Source: Amycolatopsis thermoflava N1165 (lineage in GTDB: Bacteria; Actinomycetota; Actinomycetes; Mycobacteriales; Pseudonocardiaceae). From it: a stretch of 64,000 nt of DNA. Within the stretch, counting starts at the first letter, position 1, and each line of letters opens with the position of its first letter. The notes below the pieces were generated by a model. It was not told where the DNA came from, did no database searches, and worked only from the letters and a program-made list of their open reading frames with translations. Location: positions 6,401,809 through 6,465,808 of the forward strand of contig NZ_KI421511.1 in NCBI RefSeq assembly GCF_000473265.1, in the 5' to 3' direction. A program made the translations under genes and the position numbers. This document shows positions 32,827 through 42,007 of this stretch, piece after piece.

Positions 32827-33145
32827 CGGGCGGATGCCCGGGGTGCCGGGGGCCGGGGTGGCGCGCCTAGGGATGGCTGAACGTGGCCCCGGCGCCGGCC
32901 TTCTGGATCGGGAGTTTCGGGGTGGCGTCCCTCGCGGGGTGCCGGGGCGTGGGGGAGGCGCCGGTGGCGGACCGGCTGCTGGCGCTGACCGGCCGTGATC
33001 CGGGGTGGCGCGCCTAGCGGGCGGATGCCCGGGGTACCGGGGCGGCGCGCCTGGGGCGAACGCGGCACCGGCTCCTGCCTTCCGGGCCCCGGAGCTCGGG
33101 GTGGCGTCCCTCGCGGGCTGCGGCGTGGTTGATCCTGTCCCGGTC
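32764..33145. repeat. 191-bp direct duplication of a gene 3' end plus downstream spacer
   Basis: Unit 1 (about 32764-32954) begins within the last 21 codons of the TIGR03086 gene and includes its TAG and the spacer. Unit 2 starts about 32955 and repeats ACCGGCTGCTGGCGCTGACC at 32971 against 32780, an offset of 191. The coding part and first 20 bases after the stop are almost identical; the distal parts have diverged, with small gaps, ending at the shared TGGCGTCCCTCGCGGG. No gene is seen in 32827-33190 apart from this duplicate tail. Confidence 0.9.
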
Positions 33146-33190
33146 GGTGAGCCGATTGCGATCAGCCACGCGGAGCCGGTGTGGTGAAAG

Positions 33191-33928
33191 TCACCGGCGG
33201 CAGGTGCGCGGGCAGCCCTCGCACAGCGGCTGCTCCGGCAGCAGGTACGAGAAGCAGCAGCTCTCCCGCCGCCGGGCCCACCCGTCGCCGGTCTGGCGCA
33301 GCCGGGTCGACGCCGTCAGCGGCGGGTAGTGCTCGTCCAGCACGAGCTGCGCGTCGGCGACGCCCGCCTCCTCGTCGCCGGCGTACAGGCCCGCCCACCA
33401 GAGCGTGCTGTCCAGCGCGTCCGTCGCCGCGGCCCACAGCATCCGGCGGCCGAGCCGGCTCAGCGGCGCGTACGCCTGCACGAACTGCGCCGCGTGCGCC
33501 GTATAACGAGCGCGCAGCGCCGCGGCCAGCGCCCGCTCGTCGGCGACCACCGTCGCCTCGGGGCGGTCCGCGTCGGGGTCGCCGGGCAGGCAGTAGAACT
33601 CGTCCCCCAGCACGGCCACACCTTCGGGGTGCGGGCGGTCCGCGCACAGGCGGAAGGCGAGTTCACCCGGCCGCAGCATGGGTACTCGCCGTTCGTGATG
33701 GAGCAGCAACGCACCGGTGAACGCCGGCACGTGCAGGTACCACGACATGACGAACCCGGCCGTCGTCCGTTCGGGTGCCTCGCCGAAGCCGTCGCGCAGC
33801 CACTCGCCGAGGAGCTTGCGCCACACGTCGAACCGCGCGGGGTCGGCCAGCAGGTCGCCGCAGCGCTGCCAGCCGCCCGTCGCGGGCAGGTCGGCGCGCA
33901 CTTCCATGCGGTCCTGCAGGGCGGCCAC
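33191..33928 (-). CDS. FhuF-like ferric-siderophore reductase (2Fe-2S)
   Basis: The 245-residue protein ends in the FhuF-type cysteine pattern C-C-x10-C-x2-C plus a further Cys: CCFSYLLPEQPLCEGCPRTC, where four Cys bind a 2Fe-2S cluster. FhuF-type proteins reduce ferric iron off imported siderophores in the cytosol. GTG 33928 is the first canonical start. The frame continues upstream as plausible protein (I-E-T-A-L-G-A-L-G) to an ATC at 33970, which sits six bases after GGGAGG, so the true start could be non-standard. An IdeR/DmdR-type iron box lies upstream, so iron repression is expected. Confidence 0.83.
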   Translation of the reverse strand: MAALQDRMEVRADLPATGGWQRCGDLLADPARFDVWRKLLGEWLRDGFGEAPERTTAGFVMSWYLHVPAFTGALLLHHERRVPMLRPGELAFRLCADRPHPEGVAVLGDEFYCLPGDPDADRPEATVVADERALAAALRARYTAHAAQFVQAYAPLSRLGRRMLWAAATDALDSTLWWAGLYAGDEEAGVADAQLVLDEHYPPLTASTRLRQTGDGWARRRESCCFSYLLPEQPLCEGCPRTCRR

Positions 33929-33998
33929 CCTCGTGACGGACGCTCCGAGAGCGCCCAGCGCGGTTTCGATGGCGGACCTCCCTGCTCCATCCGAGTGG

Positions 33999-34017
33999 TT
34001 AGGTTGGCCTTACCTTA
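33999..34017 (-). promoter_or_regulatory. IdeR/DmdR1 (DtxR-family) iron box
   Basis: TTAGGTTGGCCTTACCTTA matches the 19-bp iron-box consensus TTAGGTTAGGCTAACCTAA at 15 positions. It lies 71 bases before the GTG of the FhuF-like gene, a normal place for iron-dependent repression of siderophore-use genes. Confidence 0.8.
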
Positions 34018-34061
34018 CTCGTTCCGCGCGCGAGCGCCAGTCCCGTCCCCGTCACGGGGGT

Positions 34062-34078
34062 GTTCGCGGTGAGCGGAC
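34062..34078 (+). promoter_or_regulatory. Candidate ClgR operator upstream of clpC
   Basis: GTTCGC-N5-GCGGAC (34062-34078) matches the GTTCGC-N5-GCG pattern of ClgR sites, known in Streptomyces, Corynebacterium and Mycobacterium to activate clp genes. It lies about 230 bases before the clpC start, in a 290-bp leader with no other clear gene or site. Confidence 0.6.
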
Positions 34079-34305
34079 AAACCGGGGCTTGCGGAATCGC
34101 CGGGAGAAGTCCCGCGTTGCAGATGTACGTCAGCTACCAGCGCAGACTCATCGCCGGGGATTTCCGGCGTCTACACCAGCTGTGACCTAATCCGCCCCAG
34201 TGGTAGTCCGGTGGGACCGCATGGCTACTACAGTGGACTCACGGTGCTGAATCCATCGCGAAGTGATGGGTGCTCACCGCCGGCGCAGCAGTCGAGGGAG
34301 TGGGA

Positions 34306-36858
34306 ATGTTCGAGAGGTTCACCGACCGCGCGAGGCGGGTGGTCGTCCTGGCCCAGGAAGAGGCCCGGATGCTCAACCACAACTACATCGGCACCGAGCA
34401 CATCCTCCTGGGCCTGATCCACGAGGGTGAGGGTGTCGCCGCCAAGGCGCTCGAATCGTTGGGTATCGCGCTGGAAGGCGTGCGGCAGCAGGTCGAGGAG
34501 ATCATCGGCCAGGGCCAGCAGGCCCCGAGCGGGCACATCCCGTTCACCCCGCGCGCCAAGAAGGTGCTCGAGCTGTCGCTGCGCGAGGCGCTGCAGCTCG
34601 GCCACAACTACATCGGCACCGAGCACATCCTGCTCGGCCTGATCCGCGAGGGCGAAGGCGTCGCCGCGCAGGTTCTCGTCAAGCTGGGCGCGGACCTGAA
34701 CCGGGTGCGCCAGCAGGTGCTGCAGCTGCTCTCCGGCTACCAGGGCAAGGAGCCGGCCGAGGCCGGCGCCGGCCGCGGCGAGGGCACCCCGTCCTCCTCG
34801 CTGGTGCTCGACCAGTTCGGCCGCAACCTCACCCAGTCGGCGCGTGAGGGCAAGCTGGACCCGGTCATCGGGCGCGGCAAGGAGATCGAGCGGGTCATGC
34901 AGGTGCTGTCCCGCCGCACCAAGAACAACCCGGTGCTGATCGGCGAGCCCGGCGTCGGCAAGACCGCCGTCGTCGAGGGCCTGGCCCAGAACATCGTCAA
35001 GGGCGAGGTGCCCGAGACACTGAAGGACAAGCAGCTCTACACGCTGGACCTGGGCTCCCTGGTCGCCGGCTCCCGGTACCGCGGTGACTTCGAAGAGCGC
35101 CTGAAGAAGGTGCTCAAGGAGATCAAGACCCGCGGCGACATCATCCTGTTCATCGACGAGCTGCACACGCTCGTCGGCGCGGGCGCCGCCGAGGGCGCGA
35201 TCGACGCCGCATCGATCCTCAAGCCCATGCTGGCCCGCGGCGAGCTGCAGACGATCGGCGCCACCACGCTCGAGGAGTACCGCAAGTACATCGAGAAGGA
35301 CGCCGCGCTGGAGCGCCGCTTCCAGCCGATCCAGGTCGGCGAGCCCTCGCTCGAGCACACCATCGAGATCCTCAAGGGCCTGCGGGACCGCTACGAGGCG
35401 CACCACCGCGTGTCGATCACCGACTCCGCGCTGGTCGCCGCGGCCACCCTGGCCGACAGGTACATCAACGACCGGTTCCTGCCGGACAAGGCGATCGACC
35501 TGATCGACGAGGCCGGTGCCCGCATGCGCATCCGCCGCATGACGGCTCCGCCGGACCTGCGCGAGTTCGACGAGAAGATCGCCAAGGTGCGCCGCGACAA
35601 GGAGTCCGCGATCGACGCGCAGGACTTCGAGCGCGCCGCCCGGCTGCGCGACGAGGAGAAGAACCTCCTCGCGCAGAAGTCCGAGCGGGAGAAGCAGTGG
35701 AAGGACGGTGACCTGGACGTCGTCGCCGAGGTCGACGACGAGCAGATCGCCGAGGTCCTGGCCAACTGGACCGGCATCCCGGTGTTCAAGCTCACCGAGG
35801 AGGAGACCACGCGTCTGCTCCGCATGGAGGACGAGCTGCACAAGCGGATCATCGGCCAGGAGGACGCCGTCAAGGCCGTCTCCCAGGCGATCCGCCGCAC
35901 CCGTGCCGGCCTGAAGGACCCGAAGCGCCCGTCCGGCTCGTTCATCTTCGCCGGCCCGTCCGGTGTCGGTAAGACCGAGCTGTCCAAGGCGCTGGCGGAG
36001 TTCCTGTTCGGCGAGGACGACGCGCTCATCCAGATCGACATGGGCGAGTTCCACGACCGCTACACCGCCTCGCGGCTGTTCGGTGCCCCTCCGGGGTACG
36101 TCGGCTACGAGGAGGGTGGCCAGCTGACCGAGAAGGTCCGCCGGAAGCCGTTCTCCGTGGTCCTGTTCGACGAGATCGAGAAGGCCCACCAGGAGATCTA
36201 CAACACCCTCCTGCAGGTGCTGGAGGACGGCCGGCTCACCGACGGTCAGGGCCGCACGGTCGACTTCAAGAACACGGTGCTGATCTTCACCTCGAACCTG
36301 GGCACATCGGACATCTCCAAGAGCGTCAGCCTGGGCTTCTCTTCCGGTAACGACGAGGGATCGCGTTACGAGAAGATGAAGCAGAAGGTCAACGAGGAGA
36401 TGAAGAAGCACTTCCGGCCCGAGTTCCTCAACCGGATCGACGACATCATCGTGTTCCACCAGCTCACCCAGGAGCAGATCATCCAGATGGTCGACCTGAT
36501 GGTGACGCGGGTGGAGACCCAGCTGAAGGCCAAGGACATGGCTCTCGAGCTGACCGACAAGGCGAAGGCGCTGCTGGCCAAGCGCGGCTTCGACCCGGTG
36601 CTCGGCGCCCGTCCGCTGCGCCGGACCATCCAGCGGGAGATCGAGGACCAGCTGTCCGAGAAGATCCTGTTCGGCGAGGTCGAGCCGGGTCAGATCGTGA
36701 TCGTCGACGTCGAGGGCTGGAGCGGCAACCCGGAGGACCGCGACGAAGAGGCGCGGTTCGTGTTCCGCGGCGAGCCGAAGCCGTCCGACGTCCCCGACGC
36801 CCCGCCGGTGAGCATCGGCGCGGGCACCCACGAGGACGACGCCGAGGGCGAGCGCTGA
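34306..36858 (+). CDS. clpC: ClpC (ClpC1) AAA+ unfoldase of the Clp protease
   Basis: The 850-residue Hsp100 unfoldase feeds ClpP1P2. Two Clp_N repeats span residues 1-145, each with N-H-N-Y-I-G-T-E-H or [10 protein letters not shown]1 has Walker A GEPGVGKT near 213. A UVR/M-like coiled segment follows (about 420-460, with [15 protein letters not shown]). D2 has Walker A GPSGVGKT near 551 and the Clp C-terminal domain. The tail is acidic. It starts at ATG 34306 behind GAGGGAG. Several natural antibiotics target the N-terminal domain of its mycobacterial orthologue. It stands alone between the iron-regulated FhuF-like gene and a strong terminator. Confidence 0.98.
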   Translation: MFERFTDRARRVVVLAQEEARMLNHNYIGTEHILLGLIHEGEGVAAKALESLGIALEGVRQQVEEIIGQGQQAPSGHIPFTPRAKKVLELSLREALQLGHNYIGTEHILLGLIREGEGVAAQVLVKLGADLNRVRQQVLQLLSGYQGKEPAEAGAGRGEGTPSSSLVLDQFGRNLTQSAREGKLDPVIGRGKEIERVMQVLSRRTKNNPVLIGEPGVGKTAVVEGLAQNIVKGEVPETLKDKQLYTLDLGSLVAGSRYRGDFEERLKKVLKEIKTRGDIILFIDELHTLVGAGAAEGAIDAASILKPMLARGELQTIGATTLEEYRKYIEKDAALERRFQPIQVGEPSLEHTIEILKGLRDRYEAHHRVSITDSALVAAATLADRYINDRFLPDKAIDLIDEAGARMRIRRMTAPPDLREFDEKIAKVRRDKESAIDAQDFERAARLRDEEKNLLAQKSEREKQWKDGDLDVVAEVDDEQIAEVLANWTGIPVFKLTEEETTRLLRMEDELHKRIIGQEDAVKAVSQAIRRTRAGLKDPKRPSGSFIFAGPSGVGKTELSKALAEFLFGEDDALIQIDMGEFHDRYTASRLFGAPPGYVGYEEGGQLTEKVRRKPFSVVLFDEIEKAHQEIYNTLLQVLEDGRLTDGQGRTVDFKNTVLIFTSNLGTSDISKSVSLGFSSGNDEGSRYEKMKQKVNEEMKKHFRPEFLNRIDDIIVFHQLTQEQIIQMVDLMVTRVETQLKAKDMALELTDKAKALLAKRGFDPVLGARPLRRTIQREIEDQLSEKILFGEVEPGQIVIVDVEGWSGNPEDRDEEARFVFRGEPKPSDVPDAPPVSIGAGTHEDDAEGER

Positions 36859-36879
36859 TCTCCTAGGCCGCCAGACGCG

Positions 36880-36912
36880 AGTGCCCCCAGGGACTGGTTC
36901 CCTGGGGGCACT
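36880..36912 (+). terminator. Terminator of clpC
   Basis: A 14-bp perfect stem, AGTGCCCCCAGGGA (36880-36893) with TCCCTGGGGGCACT (36899-36912), has a five-base loop, 22 bases after the clpC stop, and is followed by TTCGCGTTT. Confidence 0.88.
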
Positions 36913-37042
36913 TTCGCGTTTCCGGGCATCTGCTGAAAACGGGGCGAAACACCGGCGTGGCCGGTCGCGACTCCGGTGGGGGCACTTCTCGTCCGGGACT
37001 CCCCGATGGTGTGAAAAAGTGGGCTGCGCTGAGGGGAGGCAC

Positions 37043-38836
37043 ATGAACGTCCTGGCGATCGACTTGGGCACGTCGAGCACGGTGGCCGTCCTGTCCGCGT
37101 TCGGCCGCGGGCCGCGTGTCATCGAGGTCGACGGGTCGGTCACCATGTCCTCCGCGGTCTTCGCGGGCGAGGACGGCACCCTGGTCGTCGGGCAGGATGC
37201 GGAGCGCCGGGCGCGCCTGGACCCGGCCCGGTTCGAGCCCAACCCCAAGCGGCGCATCGACGACGCGACCCTCCTGCTCGGCGACACCGTCGTCGAGGTG
37301 ACCGACGCCCTCGCCGCCGTCCTGCGCCGCGTCGCGGAGGAGGCCCACCGCCAGCTCGCCGGGCAGCCGCTCGACCACGTCCGCCTCTCCCACCCCGCCC
37401 GCTGGGGCGCCACCCGCCAGCAGCTCCTCCGCCAGGCCGCGGTCAAGGCCGGTCTCGGCCCCAGCCCGGTCCTCATCCCGGAACCCGTCGCCGCCGCCGC
37501 GCACTACGCCTCCCTCGGCCGCACCCTGCCGCCCGGCAGCACCCTCGCCGTCTACGACCTCGGCGCGGGCACGTTCGACTGCGCCGTCGTCGGCGTCACT
37601 GAACGCGGCTTCACCGTGCTCGCCGACAACGGCCTGCCGGACCTCGGCAGCCTCGACATCGACCAGGCCCTCCTCGAACACGTCGGCCGCCAGGTCTCCC
37701 ACACCGACCCGGCCCAGTGGCAGCGGATGCTGCGCCCGCAGAGCCTCGCCGACCGCCGCATCCGCCGCGCGCTCCTGCAGGACGTCCGCGAGGCCAAGGA
37801 AACCCTGTCCCGCCACGCGCACACCGAAGTGCCGATGCCGGAACCGTTCGACGACGTCCTGGTCACCCGCGCCGAGCTGGAGGCGCTCGTCCGGCCGAAC
37901 CTGCTGCGCAGCGCCGAGATGCTCGCCGCGACCATCCGCGACGCCGGGCGCACCCCGCAGCAGCTCACCGGCGTGTACCTGGTCGGCGGGCCGAGCCGCA
38001 TGCCGCTGGTCGCGGCACTGCTCGCCGAGCAGCTCGGCGTCCTGCCGACCACCCAGGACCAGCCGGAGACCGCGGTCGCGTTCGGACTGCACCACGTCCC
38101 GGCCGCCCCGCCGCCGACCCCGCCCGCGATCCCCGCGATCGACGGACGCACCGTCCCGGCCATGGCGCCGGCCACCCCGCCCGTCGCCTGGCAGCCACCG
38201 CCGCCCAAACCCAAGGGCGTGCGCAAACCGCTGCTCATCGGCGCCGGCGTCGGTGTGCTGGTCGCCGCGCTGGTGATCACCCTCCTCGCCGTCACCCGCG
38301 GCGGGTCCGGCGACCCGGCCGCGGCGGGCACCACCGGGAACGCGGCCCTGCCGAGCACCCAGCAGGTCTTCGCGGGCTGCTCGACCGGCGGCGAGCCGGA
38401 CTCCGACGGCTTCACGTCCTGCCTGCGCCGCCTCGCCGGCGCCGTTCCGGACGTCGGGACCTGCGAGCGCGGCGGGGCAGGCGTGCCGATCCAGCAGGCG
38501 GGCGCCGAGAACGTGGTCACCTGCACGCTGCCCAGCGACTCGACCACCAGCGGCCGCTCCGTCGTCTACTACGAGGGCATGTCGTTCGACGCGCTGAAAC
38601 CGGGCATCCAGTCCCAGCTGGGCACTTCGGACAGCGCGCTCGAAGGCCGCTGGAGCGGTGACGGGCTGAGCGGCGACTACCTGGCAGGCACGACCACCGG
38701 CATGGGGATCATGCTGTTCGGCACGGACGACGCCGAGATCTGCGGCCTGCTGGTGTGGATCGACTTCGGCACGGACGGCCCGACGCCGCAGGACATGGTC
38801 GACTACTTCGAGCAGAGCCTCAAGCCCGGCGCCTGA
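37043..38836 (+). CDS. Membrane-anchored Hsp70/DnaK-like protein with extracytoplasmic domain
   Basis: The 597-residue protein starts with an actin-like ATPase domain (about 1-355): phosphate 1 MNVLAIDLGTSSTVAV, phosphate 2 L-A-V-Y-D-L-G-A-G-T-F-D near 170 and the adenosine motif VYLVGGPSRMP near 313. Instead of an Hsp70 substrate domain it has a Pro-rich linker, K-P-K-G-V-R-K and one membrane helix (about 396-417), then an outer domain of about 170 residues with four Cys that may form disulfides. Actinobacteria carry several such proteins next to regulators; no function is established. The start is ATG 37043 behind GAGGGGAGG. The AfsR-type regulator gene follows 18 bases after its stop. Confidence 0.85.
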   Translation: MNVLAIDLGTSSTVAVLSAFGRGPRVIEVDGSVTMSSAVFAGEDGTLVVGQDAERRARLDPARFEPNPKRRIDDATLLLGDTVVEVTDALAAVLRRVAEEAHRQLAGQPLDHVRLSHPARWGATRQQLLRQAAVKAGLGPSPVLIPEPVAAAAHYASLGRTLPPGSTLAVYDLGAGTFDCAVVGVTERGFTVLADNGLPDLGSLDIDQALLEHVGRQVSHTDPAQWQRMLRPQSLADRRIRRALLQDVREAKETLSRHAHTEVPMPEPFDDVLVTRAELEALVRPNLLRSAEMLAATIRDAGRTPQQLTGVYLVGGPSRMPLVAALLAEQLGVLPTTQDQPETAVAFGLHHVPAAPPPTPPAIPAIDGRTVPAMAPATPPVAWQPPPPKPKGVRKPLLIGAGVGVLVAALVITLLAVTRGGSGDPAAAGTTGNAALPSTQQVFAGCSTGGEPDSDGFTSCLRRLAGAVPDVGTCERGGAGVPIQQAGAENVVTCTLPSDSTTSGRSVVYYEGMSFDALKPGIQSQLGTSDSALEGRWSGDGLSGDYLAGTTTGMGIMLFGTDDAEICGLLVWIDFGTDGPTPQDMVDYFEQSLKPGA

Positions 38837-38854
38837 TCTGGAACAGTGGTACCC

Positions 38855-41800
38855 GTGCGGGTGGCACTGCTCGGCCCGGTCCGGGCCCAGGCGGACGACG
38901 GCACGCCGATCGACATCGGCGGCGCGCGCCTGCGCATGCTCCTGGCCCGGCTGGCGCTCGACCCCGGGCGCGCGGTGAGCGCCGACACGCTGATCGACGA
39001 CCTGTGGGGCGCCGAACCACCCACCGACGGCGCGAACGCCCTGCAGTCCCTGGTGTCCCGGCTGCGCCGCGCTCTGGGCAGCGCGGGCACGATCACCTCC
39101 AGCTCCGGCGGCTACACGCTCGACGCCGACGTGGACGCCCACCGGTTCGAGGAGCTGGCCGCGCGTGGCCGGCGCGAGCTCGCCGCCGGACGGCACCGCG
39201 AGGCCGCCGCGGTCCTCGGCGAAGCGCTCGCGTTGTGGCGCGGTGACGCGCTGGCCGACGTGCCCGACGCGCCGTTCGCGCAGGCCCCGGTCGCGCGGCT
39301 GGACGAGTTGCGGATCGCCGCGGTGGAGGACCGCTTCGAGGCCGAGCTGGCGCTCGGCCGCCACGCCGAGGTGCTCGCCGACCTGGACGCCGCCGGCGAA
39401 GCGCACCCGCTGCGGGAACGGCTCGCGTCGCTGCGGATGCGGGCGCTCGCCGCGAGCGGCCGCCAGGCCGACGCCCTCGCCGTGTTCGAGCGGACCCGGT
39501 CGACACTGGCCGAGGAGCTGGGCGTCGACCCGTCCGGCGAACTCCGCGAAGCCCACCTCGCGGTCCTGCGCGGGGAGGTGGCGCCACCGCGTGCCGAGCC
39601 CGCGCTCCCGGTGCGGCTGACCAGTTTCGTCGGCCGCGAGCGGGAACTCGACCAGGTCGCGCGGGCGCTGTCGGCGTCCCGGCTGGTCACGCTCGTCGGG
39701 CCGGGCGGGGCGGGCAAGACGCGGCTGGCGACCGAAGCGGCGGAGCGCCACCCGGCTCGCGCGTGGTTCGTCCCGCTCGCGGGTGTGCGGGACGCCGACG
39801 ACGTGACCGGCGCGGTCCTCGGCGCGCTGGGGCCATTGGACTTCCGCGTCACCAGCGCGCCGAAGGCGCCGGTGGACGCGATGGCGCAGATCGTGGCGTT
39901 GCTCGACGGCGGCGACGCGTTGCTGGTGCTGGACAACTGCGAGCACGTCGTGGACACCGCGGCCGACGTGGCTTTCCAGCTGCTCGCGCGGGTGCCGGGG
40001 CTGCGGGTGCTGGCCACCAGCCGGGAACCGCTGGCGATCACCGGAGAGGCGCTGTGCCAGGTGGGTCCGCTGGAGGTCGCCGAGGCGGTGCGGTTGTTCA
40101 CCGAACGGGCGGTCGCGGTGCGGCCGGGCTTCGTCCTCGATGAGTCCACTTCGGACGCCGTGACGGAGATCTGCCGGAGCCTGGACGGGATGCCGCTCGC
40201 GCTGGAGCTGGCTGCCGCGCGGCTGCGGTCGATGACGGCGGACCAGATCGCGCGACGGCTGGACGACCGCTTCCGGCTGCTGAACTCCGGCAGCCGCACC
40301 GCCGTGCCGCGGCAGCGCACGCTGCGGGCCGTCGTCGAGTGGAGCTGGGACCTGCTGGAGAAGCCGGAACGGATACTGGCCCGCCGGCTGTCGGTGTTCA
40401 CCGGCGGCGCCACGGTTTCCTCGGCGGAGGCCGTGTGCGCCGACGAGCTGCTGCCCGCCGAGGACGTGCTCTACGTGCTCGGCTCCCTCGTCGAGAAGTC
40501 CATTGTGGACGCGGTGTCGACCGGAGGGGAGCCGCGGTACCGGATGCTGGAGACCATCCGCGCCTACGGCGCCGAACGGCTCGACGAGTCCGGCGAGCGG
40601 GACGACGTGGTGCGGCGGTTCACCGGGTTCTTCGCCGGGCTGGCCGAGGAGCACGAGCCGAAACTGCGCGGGCACGAGCAGGTCCGCGCGATCGAGGTGT
40701 TCGGCGCGGAGCACGACAACATCATGGCGGCGGTGCGGCGCGCCCTCGACGGCCAGGACGCGGGCACGGCGGCGCGGCTGGTCGTCGCGACCCTCTGGTA
40801 CTGGGTGATCCGCGGGTTCAACGCCGAACCGGCGCCACTGCTGGACGAGGTGCTGCGCCACGACGGCCTGCCGGACCACGCCCGCGCGTGCCTCAGTGTC
40901 ATGCACGCGCTCATGACGAGCCTGCCGATGGTGCAGCGGGACGACCTCCCCGAGCTGACCGCCGAGTGCGTGCGCAGCGGCGCGGTCGAGCGGTACCCGA
41001 TGCTGGCGCTCGCCCTGCCGATGAGCTGCTTCCTCGGCGGGCGCCGGGATCTCGCCGAGCAGGAGGTGCGCCGCGTGCTGCGCGGCTCGGACCGCTGGGG
41101 GATCTCGTGCGCGAGCTGGGCCGAGGGGTTCATGGCCGACCAGGACGGCGACCTGGACCGCAGCGGGCGCGCCAGGGACCGGGCGGTGGCGGGTTTCCGC
41201 GAGTGCGGGGACCGGTGGGGCACCGCGATGACGGTCGCGATGCAGGCGGAGGCGCAGTCCCTGCGTGGTGAGCACGCCGCGGCGATCGCCGGGTTCGAGG
41301 AGGGCGTGCGGATCGCCCGCGAGCTGTCCGCCGCGGACGACCTGGTGCAGCAGCTGTCCCGGCTGGCCGAGGAGCGGTTCCGGGCCGGGGACGCGGACGC
41401 GGCTTGGCGGGATTTCGCCGAGGCCGAGCGGCTGGTGGGGGACAAGATCGACCGCAGGGCGACGGTGGCGCTGCGGAAGTTCGACGTGGCCCGGCGCTGC
41501 GGTGAGCTGGAGGTGGCGCGTGCCGAGCACGCGTGGCTGGCGGCGAACGCGTCGCGGATCCCGTTCCCGGTGGACATGGCGGGGGAGCTGGTCGCGGTCG
41601 CCGGCGCGTCGCTGCTCGTCGCCGAGGGGCGGCCCGCGGAGGCCTGGGCGTTGCTGGAGGCGCCGCTGCGCTCGTCGAGCCAACGCCGGGACCTGCCGGA
41701 CGTGGCGAAGGCGGCCACCGTGGTCGCCCGCGCGTTCCACGCGGAGGGCGACGCCGAGCAGGCCGCCTGGGCACTCGGCTTGAGCGCGGCCATCCGCGGC

Positions 41801-41962
41801 GTCTTCGACTCCGGCGACCCGGAGCTGCGCGCGGTGGTCGCCGCCCTCCGGGAGGCCCTCGGGGCGGACGCCTACGAGGCGGCCTACCAGCGGGGCGCGC
41901 GGCTCGGCAGCCCGCGGGCGATCGCCGCGGTCAAGGCCGCGGTCGCCGGTCGGATCAGGTGA
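38855..41962 (+). CDS. AfsR/SARP-type regulator with NTPase and TPR-like regions
   Basis: The protein has 1035 residues from GTG 38855; a GTG at 38846 is an alternative. Order: SARP winged-helix DNA-binding domain (about 1-90; RVALLGPVRA, L-L-A-R-L-A-L-D-P-G-R-A-V-S), bacterial transcriptional activator helical repeats (about 95-245), then an NB-ARC-like STAND ATPase with Walker A GPGGAGKT near 283 and L-L-V-L-D-N-C-E-H near 356. The long helical C-terminus contains TPR-like repeats. Such regulators activate nearby or secondary-metabolism genes after ligand-triggered assembly. It follows the Hsp70-like gene, possibly as one unit. Confidence 0.9.
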   Translation: MRVALLGPVRAQADDGTPIDIGGARLRMLLARLALDPGRAVSADTLIDDLWGAEPPTDGANALQSLVSRLRRALGSAGTITSSSGGYTLDADVDAHRFEELAARGRRELAAGRHREAAAVLGEALALWRGDALADVPDAPFAQAPVARLDELRIAAVEDRFEAELALGRHAEVLADLDAAGEAHPLRERLASLRMRALAASGRQADALAVFERTRSTLAEELGVDPSGELREAHLAVLRGEVAPPRAEPALPVRLTSFVGRERELDQVARALSASRLVTLVGPGGAGKTRLATEAAERHPARAWFVPLAGVRDADDVTGAVLGALGPLDFRVTSAPKAPVDAMAQIVALLDGGDALLVLDNCEHVVDTAADVAFQLLARVPGLRVLATSREPLAITGEALCQVGPLEVAEAVRLFTERAVAVRPGFVLDESTSDAVTEICRSLDGMPLALELAAARLRSMTADQIARRLDDRFRLLNSGSRTAVPRQRTLRAVVEWSWDLLEKPERILARRLSVFTGGATVSSAEAVCADELLPAEDVLYVLGSLVEKSIVDAVSTGGEPRYRMLETIRAYGAERLDESGERDDVVRRFTGFFAGLAEEHEPKLRGHEQVRAIEVFGAEHDNIMAAVRRALDGQDAGTAARLVVATLWYWVIRGFNAEPAPLLDEVLRHDGLPDHARACLSVMHALMTSLPMVQRDDLPELTAECVRSGAVERYPMLALALPMSCFLGGRRDLAEQEVRRVLRGSDRWGISCASWAEGFMADQDGDLDRSGRARDRAVAGFRECGDRWGTAMTVAMQAEAQSLRGEHAAAIAGFEEGVRIARELSAADDLVQQLSRLAEERFRAGDADAAWRDFAEAERLVGDKIDRRATVALRKFDVARRCGELEVARAEHAWLAANASRIPFPVDMAGELVAVAGASLLVAEGRPAEAWALLEAPLRSSSQRRDLPDVAKAATVVARAFHAEGDAEQAAWALGLSAAIRGVFDSGDPELRAVVAALREALGADAYEAAYQRGARLGSPRAIAAVKAAVAGRIR

Positions 41963-41963
41963 A

Positions 41964-42003
41964 CCGGGTCTCCGCCGACCCCCAGCGTGCGGCGGAGACC
42001 CGG
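41964..42003. terminator. Hairpin between convergent genes
   Basis: CCGGGTCTCCGCCG (41964-41977) pairs perfectly with CGGCGGAGACCCGG (41990-42003). It lies between the stops of the AfsR-type gene and the ABC permease gene. There is no T tract, but symmetry suits a bidirectional barrier. Confidence 0.65.
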
Positions 42004-42007
42004 CGCG

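Noticed and set aside
32804..33187. Small frames rich in Gly/Arg after the TIGR03086 gene
   Set aside because: They lie in the duplicated 3' end and spacer; no start signal or conserved sequence.
36863..41740. A 1625-codon open frame on the minus strand opposite the Hsp70-like and AfsR-type genes
   Set aside because: It is antisense to two well-supported genes; its translation is Arg/Ala/Val/Gly-rich low complexity with no domain. Third-position GC bias creates such frames.
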